This document shows positions 45,838 through 57,461 of a stretch of 64,000 nt of DNA, one piece after another; within the stretch, counting starts at the first letter, position 1, and the number at the start of each line of letters is the position of its first letter. The translations under genes and the position numbers were made by a program. The notes below the pieces were generated by a model. It did no database searches and was not told where the DNA came from. It saw only the letters and a list, made by a program, of their open reading frames with translations. Source of the stretch: Eleusine coracana subsp. coracana (lineage: Eukaryota; Streptophyta; Magnoliopsida; Poales; Poaceae); assembly GCA_032690845.1 (NCBI GenBank), contig CM064426.1, positions 63,526,631 through 63,590,630 on the forward strand, read 5' to 3'.

Positions 45838-46064
45838 GGCCTGTAGCGACGGCAGCCCAAAGGCCGCAGCGGTGCGGCCCAAAGTGAGTCGCCGCTACAG
45901 AGCCTAGGAGCCCTGCCACGGTTTAAGACGCCGCTACATTATCATTCGCCGCTATAAATGGCCTAGGTTTATAGCGGCGGTTGATATTGTCAACGGCCGC
46001 TATTTAGTGCATAGTAGCGGTGGTTTATAATTCTAACCGCCGCTATAAATGGCCCATGATATAA
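45838..46064. repeat. Left subterminal repeats of the CACTA element
   Basis: Several copies of a palindrome with GCCGCTATAAATGGCC and TAGCGGCGGTTGATATTGTC lie in both orientations. Such repeats bind the element's accessory protein in CACTA elements (known for TnpA). Confidence 0.8.
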
Positions 46065-46769
46065 ATATCACGCTCCGACAGCTCCTCTGTTCACTTAAAC
46101 AGTGGCGGCCCAAAAATTTAGGTAAATCACGAAAATCAAGGGGGAAAGGTTTTGAGTTCTTTTTTTTTTGCAAAAATTTGATCTTTGAGGTAAGGAGAAC
46201 TCATCTCATTGGTTTTTTTATGTTCTTATTTTGAAATCAAGTAGAATTTTGGGTTATAAGTTTGTTAGGTTTTCATCAAACTTTAGCTAAATTCATTTGA
46301 TTTGGATAATTTTATTGGGTTATAGTTGAAGTTTATGAAGGCATACATCATCTCTTTTCATCACTATAAAAAACAATTATTATATCTTCCTTGTTTTATG
46401 TCAATGAGAATCTAGATCTAGTTTGGTTTATGGTAGAGAGAGAAGGTAGTATTAGGGTAAGAGGGATGTTAATTATTTTACTTTTTTTTCATAAAAATTA
46501 AATAATATATAAAATAATTTAATGTTTGTTTAGTTTACCTTGCATAATATTTCTCACTTTATGTATATTATATTTCAATGTTTATATATTTAGTGAATAT
46601 TTAAATTTTTGTTATTAATTAATTTCTAATATTTTTTGGATAAATGGTAATAAAAGTTAAATAATATATAAAATAATTTGATGTTTGTTACATTTTATCT
46701 TGCATAATATTTTTAACTTCATGTAATATATCTTGTCACACATAATTTTTTGTCCGTTTAAGGTCGTTC

Positions 46770-49700
46770 ACGAAGGATAGATCTTGGATGTACGTGGCAC
46801 CAAGACCGGGTCCAATATTTTTATGAGAAGTTTTAAAATTCATCGAAGCGGTCGCACAACATGCTCGATGTGAACGGACGATTGATATATATTGTTCATG
46901 TTTTGATTGCAAGAATCAGAAGTTGTGGAATGATATAGAAGAAATAAAGTCACACTTAGTGTGGAGGAGTTTTGTTGAGGGGTACACGAGATGGACAACA
47001 CATGGTGAGAGCAGTGTGGTCGATATGGAATTTGATGAGAATATTGAAGTTGAAGTCGAGGTTGTCAATTCATGTGGTGCAGATGCGATGGATTCGCCTG
47101 GTGAAGCTGATTTTGATGTTGAGGAGTTGTTGTGTCACATTGAGCCACAGGTGTTGATCAATGCCAGTACAACTAAAGGGCTTGATAACTTTTATAGAAT
47201 AGAGAAGGTATCAAAGGATTCATTATATGATGAATCTAAGGGATGTGGTAAAGAGTTCACCGTGTTGTGTATTGTACTTGAGTTGATGAAGCTGAAGGCC
47301 ATGCATGGCTGATCAGATGCTAGTTTCACGTATTTGTTGGAACTTATTTTCGATGCACTGCCGAAGCCCAACTTGTTGCCAAGGACAACATACCTTGCTA
47401 AGAAGCTAATTTCTCCACTTTCATTGGGCATGCAAAAAATTCACGTGTGTCCAAATCATTGCATATTATATCGAAAGGAGCATCAGAACGCTGTGAGATT
47501 CCCAAGGTGCAAATGCAGTCATTACAAGAGGAACAACGATTGTGACGCCGATGGAGGCGTGACGAATACAACTAAAGGGAGAAAGAAGAAAAGGAGTTCT
47601 ATCATCGATGATAGTGATGACAATAAGGTTCATGCCTTAGTCATGTTGTACTTACCCGTGGTCGATCGCATCAGACACTTGTTCGCCAACCCTAGGGATG
47701 TGACAATGATGACATGGCATGCGCGTGAAGGAGACGGTAAGCTCAGGCATCCCGCAGATGGAACACAGTGGAAAAAGTTCGATGAGGATCATCGAGACTT
47801 CTCTAATGCGAAAAGGAACCTACGGTTTGCATTGAGTACAGATGGGATGAACCCATTCGGTCAAATGAAGAATCCGCATAGCACTTGGCCAGTGATACTA
47901 GCAATGTACAATATTCCACCATGGTTATGCCATAAGCGTAAGTACCTACTACTAACCACTCTTATATCTGGGCCTAAAGAACCTGGTAAGGACATAGACG
48001 TGTTCTTAGTACCATTGTTCGAAGACCTATAGAAACTATGATTGGAGGGGGTTCGTACATGGGATGAGTATCTAAGAGAGTATTTCACACTCAAAGCAAT
48101 TATTTTTTGCACGGTAAGTGATTCTCCGGCACTAAGGGCGTTATTAGGGCAGGTCAAAGGAAAGGTGACATGTTTCATATGTGTTGATGATACATCCCAT
48201 GTGTACCTTCCACCATCCCAGAAGCTAGTGTATACACGAAATCGGTGATTCTTACCAGCAAAACACAGGTATCGCGCGATGGCCAGATACTTTGATGGCA
48301 AAGTTGAGAATGACCTAGAACCTTGATGTTTGACTGGCAGGATCATGTTTGACTTTGTTAAAAACATCAGTGTTGTTTTTGGAAAGCCGGTGAAGGGAGT
48401 CAAAAAGGCAAAAGGTCTCATGCCATTTAAGAAGAAATCCATTTTCTTCGTATATTTCAATTATTGGAAAGAATTGGAAGTGAATCATGCCTTCGACTCG
48501 ATGCATATTGGGAAGGGTGTATTTGACAGTAGTAGCGGACTTATACTCGACCAACCCGGTAAGACAAAGGATGGACTCAGCGCACGTAGAGATCTTGTAG
48601 TGATGGGAATAAGACTAGAGCTCCATCCGTAAGAAAGAGCAAATGGAAAGTATTTTCTCCCCCCCCCCCCCCCCCGGCAGCATACACACTTACGATTGAG
48701 GAGAAAATAGCATTCTGGAAGTGCTTTAGTGGGGCACTCATGATTGCCACATGATGCTTTTGGTGTATCTCCCTATTGCTATTAGAGTTGTTAAATCAAT
48801 GGCTGAAGTTGGCTATAACTTGCCTTTGCTACTTCTTTAACGCGGTATCGATGAAGGTGATAATTGAAGATGAGTTAAATGACCTACGTACCCACATGAA
48901 AGAAAAAATTTGCATACTTGAGATGGTCTTCCCTCCATCCTTTTTCGATATGATGGAACACTTCATGATTTATATTGTTGACCAAATCTCTACATTGGGC
49001 CCCGTCTACCTGCATCAGATGTTTCCATTTGAGAGGTTCATGTATGTATTGAAACGCTATGTACGTACTCATTCACATCCAGAGGGTTCTATAATCGAGG
49101 GGTACACAACTGAGGAGATCATCGAATGTTGCTTAGATTACATTAATGATGGTAGCAGATCAATTGGTCTCCCCGTGTCTCATCATGAGGGTAGAATATC
49201 TGGAAAAGGTACGAAAGGACGTAGATCGTTCATTGACCGTGACTTCAAATGAGTGGACCAAGCACATTTCAGCGTATTGCAACAGACGCAGATTGTGGGA
49301 CCGTACTTTGAGAAACATCTGTTAGAGCTCCGCCGGAACAACAAGGATGCGACGGATAACTGGATCATAGACGAGCACAAGCGCTCGTTCACATCATGGT
49401 TTAGCTCCCTAGACCTTCCAAGTGGCGAGTCCGTGGAAGAGAAAATGTTGAGAAAGTTAGCTAATCGCCCAAGAAGAACCGTGGTTACCTTTCAGGCATA
49501 CGACATCAATGGTTTTACCTTCTATACCCAACAGAAGGATAAGAAGAGCAAATATCAAAACAGTAGTGTATGAGCCATTGACGAAGAGGACCAGGCGACC
49601 TCGTATTATAGGTACATTGATGAAATATGGAAACTAGACTTCGGTGTAAATTTATAGGTTCCCATATTTAAATGCAAATGGGTGAAGCACCCTAATAGCG

Positions 49701-50026
49701 TCGAGGTGGATGAATATGGTTTCACAATTGTTGATTTTAACAATGTTGGTCACAAAGATGACCCTTGGATACTTTCCAAGACCGTGGAACAGGTGTTTTA
49801 TGTACTTGATCCAAAGGACAAAAAGAAATACATTGTTGTTCCAGGTAAACAAAGAATCGTTGGAGTGGAGAATATGGAGGATCGAGATGACTACAATCAA
49901 TATGACGAGGTGCCATGTTTCATAGATCCGAAAAAATTTAAAGTCTTGGAAGCAAGACTCTCATTTGCCAGCGGAATGCCCTACATACGCACCGATTACT
50001 GCCAAGGAAAAGACGTTCAAGGCTAA
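46770..50026 (+). pseudogene. TNP2-like CACTA transposase
   Basis: Domains in order: a transposase-associated N-terminus (DRSWMY at 46776-46793, CSCFDCKN near 46895), the acidic linker, the Transposase_21-type catalytic region (about 47340-48250, with YKRNNDCDADGG, ALSTDGMNPFG, LTTLISGPKEPGKDIDVFL), the continuation to 48632 (NHAFDSMHIGKGVFDS), a DUF4218-like block (48776-49252, LGPVYLHQMFPFERFMYVLKR) and a DUF4216-like block (49682-50026). Frame 3 holds to about 48632; the rest is in frame 2, the shift lying at the C17 run (48659-48675). Stops include 47310, 48030, 48246, 48324, 48630, 49250 and 49571. The start codon near 46770 appears to be ACG. The protein would cut and move the element; this copy is inactive. 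Confidence 0.88.
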
Positions 50027-50552
50027 CTCAAGCATCATGTAATTTTATTTTATTAAGTACCTTTTATTATTCAAACCCTATATTATATTCTATGTAATTT
50101 ATGGTTATTTGAATATAAAGATTGTCTAACTTATTTAAATAGAAAGATGTTATTGAAATGGTAAGAGGAGACCAAAAATTTAAGATGCGATCAAAAAATA
50201 AGAGTGCAAGAAAAAATAAGAGGATTAAAACTATAATATTTAAAAAATGTAAGGGTGTTTATACAAAAATCCAGGATAAAAAAATTAAAGTGTAAAAATA
50301 TTAGGACTGAAATGTAAGTAATAAAAAGAATAGGGTTGTTTCTGCAAAATTTTAGGACCTAACATTAATTTTTATTAAGTATAGGGGCCTAAGTGTAAAA
50401 AGACAAGGCTAAAACATAATTAATAATGAACTCAAGGGTTCTTTTGTAAAATTCCAGGGCTAATATATTATTTATAAAAAAATCAGGGGAATAAAATGAA
50501 TAATACAATTTTTGGAAAATGAATAACTCTATTTCAAAGAAAATGACAACTT

Positions 50553-50632
50553 TTTAGCGGCAGCTCACAAATCCACCGCCGATATTCCTTTGTAGCGACG
50601 GTTGGCTTTGTGAACCGCCGCTAAAGTGGCCA
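50553..50632. repeat. Internal copy of CACTA subterminal repeats
   Basis: TAGCGGCAGCTCACAAATCC and TAGCGACGGTTGGCTTTGTG followed by AACCGCCGCTAAAG match the terminal palindromes but lie in mid-element, just upstream of a TATA-like CTCATATAAGC (50634-50644) and the GC-rich leader of the second gene. They may serve as a promoter-side regulatory site or be the old end of a second element. Confidence 0.7.
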
Positions 50633-50664
50633 CCCTCATATAAGCAGGGGTATGGCAGGGACCA

Positions 50665-51207
50665 AACCCTAACTTCCGGTGCTATTCCTTAACGCCGACA
50701 GGCTGCCCGACTTCCGCCTCCCCTCCTTTCCGAGCACCGTCGCGGTCGGCCTCCTTCTCCCGTCGCCGACCACTGCTGCACCCCTCGTCCTTCCCTGAGT
50801 GCCTCAACGGTCGCCGCACAGGCCCCGTCGACCTTCCGTGAGCACCGCTGCCGCGGGCCCCCTCGTCCCCGAGCGTCGCCGTATCGCCCCTCCTCGTCCC
50901 CGAGCACCGCCGCCAGTGGCCCCCTCCTCCGTCCTTGAGCGCCTCGATGATCGCCACACGGGCCCCCTCGTCCTTTTCCAAGCACCGCCCCCACGGGCCC
51001 CCTCCTCATCCCCAAGCCTCCCCGAATCCTCTGCATCGTCCATGAGCGCCTCCTCCCCGACTCGTCTTCACCAGGTGCGCCCGGCCCGTTCTCGTCTCCC
51101 TCTCCCCCTTCTTCTGCCTCTCTGATCAATGCCCGACTCCTCTACACCAGGTGTGCCCGGCCCGTTCCCCTCTCCCTCTCCCCCTCCTTCTACCTCTCTG
51201 ATCAATG
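50665..51207 (+). other. GC-rich leader region of the second CACTA gene with degenerate repeats
   Basis: A CCCCCTCGTCCCCGAGC-type unit recurs with about 45-bp spacing from 50740 to 51010. A 75-bp unit beginning CACCAGGTGYGCCCGGCCCG occurs twice (51069 and 51145). Long frames on both strands are GC artefacts. The position after a TATA-like site suggests an untranslated first exon; an AT-rich intron-like region follows. Confidence 0.45.
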
Positions 51208-52000
51208 GTGCTCACTAAGTTGCCCTGCTTAGCCATGATATGAGAAATGGAATCACTAGTTTTTTGTCATCAGTATTGCCATATATGACAAATATTATGA
51301 TATGGTTCTAGACATTGTTCATTTTGCTGCTATATATGACATTGTTATATGTTGCTGAATATGCTTGTTGTATGACCATACATAATATTTGTGGCTTAGC
51401 TAATAAAAAAATGGAATGACTAGTTTTTTTTGTCATCATTGTTGCCATATGCTCACTGTTACCTTGATCAGTTACTTACTGCCCTTTGTTCCCTGTGTTA
51501 TGTGAAATGACTAGTTTTTTTTGTCATCCCTGTTGCTCCTATGCTCATTGTTGCCTTGATGCTCGTGTGCTATGCTTGCTGCCATACATGTGTTTCATGC
51601 TTGTGTGCTATACTTGCTACCATTTCTGGCTATACTATCTAACAAGGGGGAGATGACCTAGTGCACACAAAAATTTTCTCTAGGCTTTTTATTCAGTAAA
51701 TTACTTATAAAAAGTCTAGAGAGAATGCTTGCATGTACTGGGTGGCATATTCAAAAAGACTACATCCATGGAAGCATATATACTCACTATGCTCACTATT
51801 CTCACTATGCTCACTATACTCACTATGCTCACTATGCTTGCTTACACTTCATGTTCATATCCATGTACGTGCAGTCTTATGGTTGTCGTTGTGACTGTTC
51901 TTATGATAGTCTCTCTGTACTTATTATTTACTTGTGGCCATATATATGTCATATTACTTACTGCCCTATATCCCCTATGCTCACAAAGAGAAGATTTGAC
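51208..52000 (+). other. Intron-like AT-rich region of the CACTA element
   Basis: No domain-bearing frame. A short tandem repeat of CTCACTATG (9-bp unit, about seven copies) lies at 51780-51838 and produces a Tyr/His-rich artefact frame. Confidence 0.6.
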
Positions 52001-52002
52001 AT

Positions 52003-52429
52003 TTCTATTCTTCTCCTAGTCTCTCTGTACTACTTATCTATTCTACGTAGGCGATCGATGCTTAATAATGAAAGCGGGCTAAGTGAGGCTAGTGTGGCAA
52101 CATGGACCATATCCTAGGATATTGGATACATGTTGTTGTACAGGTCAATGATCTTTGAGCGTTGGAAGGCTGTTGATTCGGCAACCCGCACTGAGAGCAA
52201 ATTTTGATTTTTCTATTCTTCTCCTTGTCTCTCTGTACTACTTATCTATTCTATGTAGGCAATCGACCCATGCTCAATGATGACACCGGGTTAAGTGAGG
52301 CTAGTGTGGTGACATAGACCATATCCTAGGATATCGGATATATGTTGTTGTACGAGTCAAGGATCTTAGAGCATTGGAAGGCCGTTGATTCGGCAACCCG
52401 CACTAAGAGCAAATTTTGATTTTTTTTTA
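52003..52429. repeat. 208-bp tandem duplication inside the CACTA element
   Basis: TTCTATTCTTCTCC starts at 52003 and again at 52211. The two copies share TATCCTAGGATAT, ATGTTGTTGTAC and GATTCGGCAACCCGCACT and differ by scattered substitutions. Non-coding, directly upstream of the second gene's coding start. Confidence 0.88.
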
Positions 52430-52535
52430 TTTTCTTTTGTTTTCCTTGTCTCTTTGCTCAATGATGAAAGGTGTATACTCCTTGCTTTCTAAAGTAGTCG
52501 TCATATCTAACATTAGCTGTCAAAGTCTTCTCGTC

Positions 52536-55500
52536 ATGGTGGACAATATGCCCTCTCAAGAGGAAGACGCCCTCAAGGCGCACTCACAAACGAGGTCGTC
52601 TTCAAACGATGAAGGATCAAGCGAACACTAGGAAGAACCAAAAGATCCGCATCCTCCACTACCAAAGAAACGTCGATTGGGGAGCCCGGATCCTGATTTC
52701 GTGCCTCAAGATGAGGTATCTTGTCAAAGATAATTCTCTTATTTGTTCAATTAATTTGTAAACTAAAATCTATTACTTATATCCTAGGGCCCTCGACGAA
52801 GTGCCCGTCGGCTATTTGTAGCAGAGGCTACGACAGATGAGGCCCTCGAGCAGCAAGTGGAAGAGGTGCCTACTCAAATTGCCACACACAAACGCAAGCG
52901 TGGTCAGCGCTCCGCGAACAAGGCAGAGGGCATCTACGAGGTTACTGCACTAAACCCCAAAGATGGAGAACCGAATGAACCCGTTGGTGTCAATGCCAAA
53001 TGACGGAACCGTTGCGGCAAAGTGGTGAGGGACCATTGCAAAATCACGTGGCAAGATTGGCGCCAAGTCCTGGATGGCAGAAAAGGCGATATGTGGGCTA
53101 ACGTCACGACAACCATCCGGTTCTAGCCAGCAGATCTCGTGAGAGCCAAGAAGGCCACAACGTTCACTCTCAATCACACTTTCGAGATTACAAGTCCAAG
53201 CTCAACTGCCAATATGTCAAGAAAAATTGAAACCCATTCGACAAGCATGGAAATATTAGTCAGCAGGAATGGGATGAGTTTGTTGAGCAGAAGACGAGTA
53301 GTGGTTCGAAAGAGCTCAGTGAAAACATGGTTGAGCTAAACAAGCGAAACAAGTACAAGCCACGGTTAGGTCCTGGCGGATACAAAAAGAAGATTTCAAT
53401 TTGGAGAGAGCAGGAAGCCAAGCTCCATGCAGAAGGAAAACCTAATCCTTTGCCAAATACCAATAAGCATACTAGAAACTGGGTGTATGGTCGCTCTGAC
53501 TTAACCGAAGAAGGAGAGATCATTGTGAAGGATCCGGCGACAAGTGAAGTTGTGCAAGCTTTGAAAGGCCCCAGCTCAGACGGAGGCTGGTCTGTTTACA
53601 CCTGAGTATCACAAGGACCAGCTCACCATGGCTATTGGGACCAAAGAACATGGTGGTCGGGTACGAGGAGTGTCATCATCGGCAACATGGAAAGAAGGTT
53701 TCTCTGAAACATCCTCACACCTCTACAAGAAGCATACATTGCATAAGAAAGGGGGAGAAGATAAAGCCAAGGAGGATTGGAGGCGACAACTTCTTATGTT
53801 CTCTATCGACAAAGAAAGCGATCATTTGGACCCCAACCTGCAGGCTACGGTGGATGCCTTCTTACGTGGTTCATCCACATCCACGCAGCCATCCATCTCC
53901 ACGCAACCATCAGTCTACGGTCAACCATTAGTCTCCATGCAGTCAGAAATAGGTAACATCACTAAGGATACTCCTTGCGAGTTGAATGTGCCATTTGGTT
54001 ACAAGGGGAAGACGGTGAAGGTTGCATCGGGCACTGTATTTCCAGGAGAGATGCTCCATAACAGGGATATCCCCCCAGGTTACGTGCGTGTCATCATGTC
54101 AAAAATAGTACTTAGCTATGAGGACAATGAGATCGAATGCCTGATACCTAAGGCGGGTATAGAAACTCTCCAATATTCCCTCGGCTCTTTCATTATTTGG
54201 AAACACCGTGAAGTTGTCCTCTTACCATGAGTTTCTCCACCCCCGTTGTCTAGGCACGGATCCTTTCATGCGAGCCAACCAGCCAATACAGGTGGACAGC
54301 CGTCTCCTATGTCTGCGGCAGTCTCGGGAAACAAGCCTCAATCTCCTCATGCGGAAGCCGACTCGACTCATAGTCCTATTATCTATAGTGACAACGAGAC
54401 TCTTCCATAGAGTGTTCAACTCGAGCCTTCTCCTGTTGCGGCAATTCAAGTCGAGCCTCCATCAATAGCTGCTACGATGGTTCAAGTTTAGGCTCCGGTA
54501 ATCCAAGTCCAGCCTGCACCAGTTGTCGTCAAGGCTTCCGTAATCCCAAAGACGATTACCGGATTTGACAAAGAGCCAAAGGACCCAAAAGCAAAAAGTG
54601 ATGTTGATAAGTATTTAGTTGTATTGAAAAAACATCTAGCAAGCAGCGGCAAGCTCATCCTACAAGAAGAAGATCCTCGGGATGTATTATCATACGACGA
54701 TCAAATTTTGGACAATCCAACAGACGATGTGGATTACCCAAAATTTATACTCGGTAAACCCCTTATATTAAATAACATGTACAAGAATCTACCGTGGGAG
54801 ATACGAAAGTTGCACGACTGGTACATGATGGCGTCGAAGGAACGTGTCATCAAAATCACTTGTAGGATTCTAAAAGAGGTGTTCAACGAAGATGACGAAC
54901 AAATCTTATACCTATTTTGGGAGGATATCCACTCGATGTTTCATCTACCGAAGATGGACATCACCTTCATCACCTTATGGTGCATGTAAGTATCATGTTC
55001 GATCTACTTTGTATTTCAAGCATAATTCCATATATATTATCTTATACTTTTTTTGTAGCATGAACTCCTTTTTCCAAAGAAAGGAGACCAATAGAAAAGA
55101 TTAGAGGGTGGCCTACATCAACCCAAGCCGGATCAACCAAAGCTCGATCAACCCAACGGTAAATCCGAAGAATTATTCGGAGAAGACATCGATAGAGCTT
55201 GCTGAAATAAAGAGGGTCTTGACAACAGAAGCAAGGACTTATGTTGCAAATTATTTGTACGACTACTTCATGAGGTGGTAAGATAGAGAGTGCATTATGG
55301 TCCCTTACAACTTCAAGTAAGTTGGACAACTACTGCATTTGTCATGTATACTATGTTAAAATTAAATTCAATTATAATTAACTTGTTGACAACAAATATT
55401 GTTATAGCGATCATTGGATCTGTTTGATAATATTTCCGAAATAAGGGTACCTTCTATCGCTTGACAGCCTGGACTATGATAAGAACTTATATGACGACAT

Positions 55501-56250
55501 TTTGGAAGTCATAGATCGGTAAAAAATTAGTCTATGTATGTATGATTTGATGATGTTAATATCATCTACTGATAATCTTTTGTCGATCGCGCAATGCTTA
55601 CGAGAAATATGTCGTAGCTGGCGGAGCATGTCATCCTATAAGGAAAAAGAAGATGTACTTCCGTCATAAGTTTTGGGTAAGACTTATATGCATCTCATAC
55701 ATGTTCTTATCATACTATCTATTCATATAACTATCGTAGGTGTAATAAACTTATGTTCTCTACTTTATAGTGCCATAAGTAAATACGAGGAAGTGTGCAT
55801 TATGGTTACTACACTTGTGTATTTTTGGCTGGCACTTCAATTTATCTAGACCATATCATTGAGGAATCTCAACAGGAGGTAAGTTGATTTTGTTTATGTC
55901 CATTTTACTTTACCTGGACCATATCATTGAGGACTCTGCTCATGTGACATAGAAAGCCACAATGTCAAAGACAGAATGGGTTGCAAAGATGAAAAGAAAC
56001 GACGTGATCAAAAAAGGTATAATTCTTGAATCACACGTTCACTTGAGTACAAATACCATGTATGTAGTTGTAGCTTCTCTTTATCGTTTTATGTTGGGAG
56101 AGGTAATTAGTCCAGAAGGGAAGTGATTTGACTCAAATAGTGAACTAGCAATAAAACATAGGTCCCTTTATAAGTGGGCTAGTTCAAGAGCATCATATGA
56201 GCCTAATGTATCGAAAAAAGATGATAAGTATGCATTAGGGTTCATATAAA
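52536..56250 (+). pseudogene. Second CACTA gene: plant transposase (Ptta/En-Spm) domain with Ulp1-like cysteine protease
   Basis: The coding start is near 52541 (MVDNMPSQEED), with a basic nuclear-signal-like patch (PKKRRLGSP) at 52660. After an intron, 52790-53610 carries the plant-transposase domain (NRCGKVVRDHC, ITWQDWRQVLDG, NKYKPRLGPGGYKKKISIW). 53620-54230 is Ser/Thr/Pro-rich and then a conserved domain (CELNVPFGYKGKTVKVASG). 54590-54990 is the protease N-side. Exons split by GT-AG introns then give the Ulp1/C48 triad: His at 55412-55414 (DHW), Asp at 55463-55465 (LDS) and Cys at 55816-55818 (GYYTC). Stops (54228, about 54490, 55102, 55281, 55439 and others) break it. C48-type proteases occur in other plant transposon genes; the role here is unknown. 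The 3' limit is approximate. Confidence 0.75.
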
Positions 56251-56442
56251 ATATTTTGTAAGTTCGATTGAACATTTTAATAACAATATTGTATATATTC
56301 TATAATGAGATATAAATATCTATAATGAGATTGTAGATATCTGTAATGAGATGTTGTATATCTGTGATAAGATTTGTAAATTTTTATATATGCAGAATCT
56401 ATGATTTCTGTATATTTGCTAAACTTTTCTAGAAAAATAATA

Positions 56443-56727
56443 AATAGCGGCAGTTGATATTATCAACCGCCGCTAATAATAGCCAACAGTAGCGACAGTT
56501 AACATCTTCAACCGCTATCGTTGGCTAACAATAACGACGGTTAATATCTTCAATACCGCTAATAATGTTTCTCTAGCGACGATTAATTTCGACGACAGAC
56601 CATTCACCACTACAAACATATATTTATAGTTACATTTGTATACAGTGCTTTTCTAAGCGCCACTATAGAGCGTTTGTGTACAATGCCTTTCTAACCGTCG
56701 TCGCTATAGAGTCTTATTACTGTTGTG
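56443..56727. repeat. Right subterminal repeats and degraded terminus of the CACTA element
   Basis: TAGCGGCAGTTGATATTATC, AACCGCCGCTAATAAT and several decayed copies to 56600 mirror the left end. The final TIR is much more mutated than the left one. Confidence 0.8.
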
Positions 56728-56866
56728 TCTCAACGGAAGAAGGGATCATAATGCAGATAATAACAGTCGAACAGGATACAGTCTTTGATGATTGAACTGC
56801 AAGTGCAAGTATATAACAAGTAATCAAACAAAAGCCCGATGCCGGCACGGTGCATGCCCGGCACCA

Positions 56867-57223
56867 CTAATCTGCTGCTGACAAAAACAGAGGCAGAAAG
56901 CTCCTACTACAAGCTGCTGCGCTAGTACAGTGAATGAAGCTCTGGCTCACAGGCGCTCGAGGCGCTCGTCGTACACGTCCTTGGGTTGCGGCACCTGCCG
57001 GTGCGGCAGCGGCCGCGGCCTGCGTCTCCTCCTCCGCTTTCACCGCCTTCTCGGCCTCCCGCTCCACCGCGCGCCGGACCACGCCTTGCCGCTCCCCTTC
57101 TCCAACTATTCCTTGCTTCGCCTGTGCCGCTGCCTCGCCGTGCGGGTCGCCGGTGTGTGAGCGCGGCAGTCCTCCTCCGTCGTCCTCCTTCCTCGCCTGC
57201 GCCTGTGACGGCTGCTGCTCCAT
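56867..57223 (-). CDS. Small hydrophilic Ala/Glu/Lys-rich protein, possibly stress-responsive
   Basis: ATG 57223 opens 118 residues on the minus strand: a Gln/Gly/Asp-rich start, then EAAAQAKQGIVGEG and REAEKAVKAEEETQ (helix-prone, Ala/Lys/Glu), an Ala run, and an odd hydrophobic C-terminus (SRSFLPLFLSAAD). Near the Ala run a +1 frame reads QVPQPKDVYDERLERL and stops, which looks like a more natural tail, so a one-base indel may have changed the C-terminus. Low complexity and composition are LEA-like, and the promoter has G-boxes. I recognise no family. Alternatives are a non-functional ORF or a differently spliced gene. Confidence 0.45.
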   Translation of the reverse strand: MEQQPSQAQARKEDDGGGLPRSHTGDPHGEAAAQAKQGIVGEGERQGVVRRAVEREAEKAVKAEEETQAAAAAAPAGAATQGRVRRAPRAPVSQSFIHCTSAAACSRSFLPLFLSAAD

Positions 57224-57280
57224 GGTACACGTTGTAACTCGTCAAGTGATGGACGCGTGCTGCGCCGCCTGGGCTTTCCG

Positions 57281-57390
57281 GATTTTTATGTACTCGTGCT
57301 GCCGCGCCGCGTGTGCACGGGCCGAGAGGACGCGAGGCGCCGTGCCTGGCACACGTGTCGCGCGTACGTGCGCAACCTCGGTTACACGTG
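57281..57390 (-). promoter_or_regulatory. TATA box and G-box/ABRE cluster upstream of the small ORF
   Basis: On the minus strand CATAAAAATCC (57281-57290) is a TATA-like site about 60 bp before ATG 57223. Two CACGTG G-boxes (57352-57357 and 57385-57390) and a third ACGTG core (57366-57370) lie within 40 bp further upstream. Clustered ACGTG cores are typical of ABA-responsive promoters. Confidence 0.5.
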
Positions 57391-57461
57391 GTGGATAGGA
57401 GCGGAAACTTGCAAGGATAAATGCACCTGAACCCGCCGCGATAACAGTCAGGGAGCTTCAA

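Larger units (their letters stand above)
45823..56727 (+). mobile_element. CACTA (En/Spm) transposon, two genes, dead
   Basis: The left end is CACTACCACAAAATGGGCC. The right end (to 56727) is a degraded complement (CGTCGCTATAG...TTACTGTTGTG). The 3-bp target duplication TCT is at 45820-45822 and 56728-56730. Subterminal palindromes of the TAGCGGCGGTTGATAT type crowd both ends. Inside are TNP2-like and TNP1-like genes, both on plus. At 10.9 kb it is a typical autonomous-size CACTA element, now with broken genes. Confidence 0.88.

Noticed and set aside
45838..46064. CRISPR-like regularly spaced palindromes
   Set aside because: Spacing is irregular, the copies are in both orientations at CACTA ends, and the genome is a plant's.
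50682..51129. Gly/Arg-rich minus frames and Pro-rich plus frames
   Set aside because: Low-complexity products of the degenerate GC-rich repeat in the CACTA leader region.
51725..52117. Tyr/His-rich frame with a possible membrane segment
   Set aside because: Caused by the CTCACTATG tandem repeat and AT-rich DNA in an intron-like region.
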